From the NCBI RefSeq assembly GCF_008085905.1, contig NZ_VSFF01000003.1, positions 62,001 to 126,000 of the forward strand: 64,000 nt of DNA, given 5' to 3'. Shown here in pieces: positions 62,646 to 64,000 of this stretch. Source of the DNA: Actinomadura syzygii. Its GTDB lineage: Bacteria; Actinomycetota; Actinomycetes; Streptosporangiales; Streptosporangiaceae. The notes beneath the pieces were generated by a model. The model was given only the letters and a program-made list of their open reading frames with translations. It did no database searches and was not told where the DNA came from. Position 1 is the stretch's first letter; each line of letters starts with the position of its first letter. Both the position numbers and the translations under genes were made by a program.

Positions 62646-64000
62646 ATGGCCGACTTCGTCGGGGCGCTTGACCAGGGCACCACGAGCACCCGTTTCATGG
62701 TCTTCGACCACGGCGGCAACGAGATCGCGCGCCACCAGCTCGAACACGAGCAGGTCCTGCCTCGGGCCGGGTGGGTGGAGCACAATCCCACTGAGATCTG
62801 GGAGCGGACGCGCGCCGTCATCCAGGTGGCACTGAACAAGGCGCACCTGGGCTTCGGTGACCTCGCGGCTTTCGGGATCACCAACCAGCGTGAGACGACC
62901 GTGGTGTGGAACCGGCGGACGGGACGTCCGTACTACAACGCGATCGTCTGGCAGGACACCCGCACCGACCGCATCGCCGCCGCCCTGGAGCGCGACGGGC
63001 GCGGCGACATCATCCGGCACCGCGCCGGGCTTCCACCCGCCACGTATTTCTCCGGCGGCAAGATCCAATGGATTCTGGAGAACGTCGACGGCGTGCGCGA
63101 GGCGGCCGAGAACGGCGACGCCGTGTTCGGCAACATCGACACGTGGGTGCTGTGGAACCTGACGGGCGGCGTCGACGGGGGCGTGCACGTCACCGATCCG
63201 ACCAATGCCAGCCGCACCATGCTCATGGACCTAGAGACCCTCAACTGGGATGACGAACTTCTGTCGTTCTTCGGGATTCCGCGCTCGATGCTGCCGGAGA
63301 TCAAGCCGTCGTCCGCGCCTGAGCCGTACGGGGTGACGCGCCGTGACGGCCCGCTCGGCGGTGAGGTCCCGCTGACCGGCATCCTGGGCGACCAGCAGGC
63401 GGCGACGGTCGGGCAGGTGTGCTTCGCGCCGGGGGAGGCCAAGAACACCTACGGCACCGGCAATTTCCTGCTGCTCAACACGGGTGAGGAACTGGTCAGG
63501 TCCAAGGCCGGGATGCTCACGACCGTCTGCTACAAGTTCGGCGACTTCGCGCCCGTGTACGCGCTGGAGGGGTCGATCGCGGTGACGGGCTCGGCGGTGC
63601 AATGGCTGCGCGACCAACTCGGCATCATCTCCGGCGCCGCGCAAAGCGAATCACTGGCCCGCCAAGTCGACGACAACGGCGGCGTCTACTTCGTCCCCGC
63701 CTTCTCCGGCCTCTTCGCCCCCTACTGGCGCTCGGACGCACGCGGAGCCATCGTCGGACTGTCGCGCTACAACACCAACGCCCACCTCGCCCGCGCCACC
63801 CTGGAATCCATCTGCTACCAATCCCGCGACGTCGTCGAAGCCATGCGCGCCGACTCGGGTGTATCGCTGGACGTCCTCAAGGTCGACGGCGGCGTCACCG
63901 CCAACGAACTGTGCATGCAACTCCAAGCCGACATCCTCGGCGTCCCGGTGTCGCGCCCCGTCGTCGCCGAGACCACCGCCCTCGGCGCCGCCTACGCCGC
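62646..64000 (+). CDS. glpK: Glycerol kinase, 3' end beyond the window
   Basis: The first 451 residues are present and the frame is open at the window end; full GlpK is about 500. The FGGY-family marks are [18 protein letters not shown] (phosphate 1), [32 protein letters not shown] (glycerol site), [25 protein letters not shown] and [27 protein letters not shown]. It makes glycerol 3-phosphate from glycerol taken up by the channel encoded upstream. ATG 62646 has GAAGGGAAAG upstream. The glpD gene is expected next but lies outside. Confidence 0.95.
   Translation, partial: MADFVGALDQGTTSTRFMVFDHGGNEIARHQLEHEQVLPRAGWVEHNPTEIWERTRAVIQVALNKAHLGFGDLAAFGITNQRETTVVWNRRTGRPYYNAIVWQDTRTDRIAAALERDGRGDIIRHRAGLPPATYFSGGKIQWILENVDGVREAAENGDAVFGNIDTWVLWNLTGGVDGGVHVTDPTNASRTMLMDLETLNWDDELLSFFGIPRSMLPEIKPSSAPEPYGVTRRDGPLGGEVPLTGILGDQQAATVGQVCFAPGEAKNTYGTGNFLLLNTGEELVRSKAGMLTTVCYKFGDFAPVYALEGSIAVTGSAVQWLRDQLGIISGAAQSESLARQVDDNGGVYFVPAFSGLFAPYWRSDARGAIVGLSRYNTNAHLARATLESICYQSRDVVEAMRADSGVSLDVLKVDGGVTANELCMQLQADILGVPVSRPVVAETTALGAAYA

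Noticed and set aside
1..64000. CRISPR arrays, rRNA and tRNA genes
   Set aside because: No regularly spaced repeats, no rRNA-like segments and no cloverleaf with conserved T-loop were noticed while reading; a tRNAscan and CRISPR finder run would settle it.

Overview
The window is 64 kb of very GC-rich DNA from an actinomycete. Gene density is high, GTG and TTG starts are common, neighbouring genes overlap as ATGA or GTGA, many transcripts look leaderless, and TetR, XRE, WYL and IclR regulators are abundant. The gene content (fused anthranilate synthase behind a Trp-codon leader peptide, HelD, GAP-family membrane protein, cyanophycin genes, paired acyl-CoA dehydrogenases) fits a soil Streptosporangiales or Thermomonosporaceae (Actinomadura-like) chromosome. 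That placement is inferred from style and content, not from a marker gene.

Left part (1-16.2 kb): the tail of a carboxymuconolactone decarboxylase family gene and a DUF1801 gene come first. Next is a two-gene unit of a small Pepco/Trypco-like protein and a caspase fused to a DnaK-type chaperone, the best candidate for an uncharacterised conflict or cell-death system here. Then follow a TetR regulator, a cupin, a secreted GH20 hexosaminidase, a VOC protein, the trp leader and attenuator with trpEG, an SDR, a WYL regulator, an adenosine/aminofutalosine deaminase family enzyme, a DUF1266 protein and a GAP membrane protein.

Island (16.26-24.69 kb): about 8 kb has been inserted at the 3' end of a molybdopterin oxidoreductase gene and is flanked by a 315-bp direct repeat of that gene's last ~105 codons. 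The full-length gene (24349-26409) now ends with a few element-derived codons, and the orphaned native 3' end sits at 16231-16570. The island carries a large hairpin, a HAD hydrolase, an XRE regulator, an operon of unknown small proteins (two are paralogs, one with ten N-terminal cysteines), a methyltransferase and a DivIVA-domain protein. It also carries a small secreted protein, a decayed phage lysis module and a frameshifted tyrosine integrase at the right border.

Middle part (26.5-45.7 kb): thyX, a decayed VOC gene, a MmyB-like XRE regulator, a flavohemoprotein, a class I amidotransferase hydrolase, an HSL esterase and an enoyl-CoA hydratase. These are followed by an acyl-CoA dehydrogenase with a TetR regulator, an SDR, HelD, and a TetR/SnoaL-like divergon with a clear promoter-operator. 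A promoter-operator-driven pair of acyl-CoA dehydrogenase subunits, a coupled adenylate kinase/PLP enzyme pair, a universal stress protein, an XdhC-C protein and a SigG-type ECF sigma factor complete this part.

Right part (45.8-64 kb): a compact protocatechuate operon pcaHGBDC-iclR-pobA is preceded by what looks like a 20-codon scar of pcaI. It converts 4-hydroxybenzoate to protocatechuate and on to 3-oxoadipate; pcaIJ and pcaF are not here. Then come a PAP2-type membrane enzyme, cyanophycin synthetase plus cyanophycinase, a QsdR-like TetR regulator, an ABC1/UbiB kinase, a siderophore-interacting reductase under an iron box, a SnoaL-like protein, a ThDP enzyme with a coupled 37-codon upstream ORF, and glpF-glpK (glpK runs off the end). 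No rRNA, tRNA or CRISPR array was recognised.
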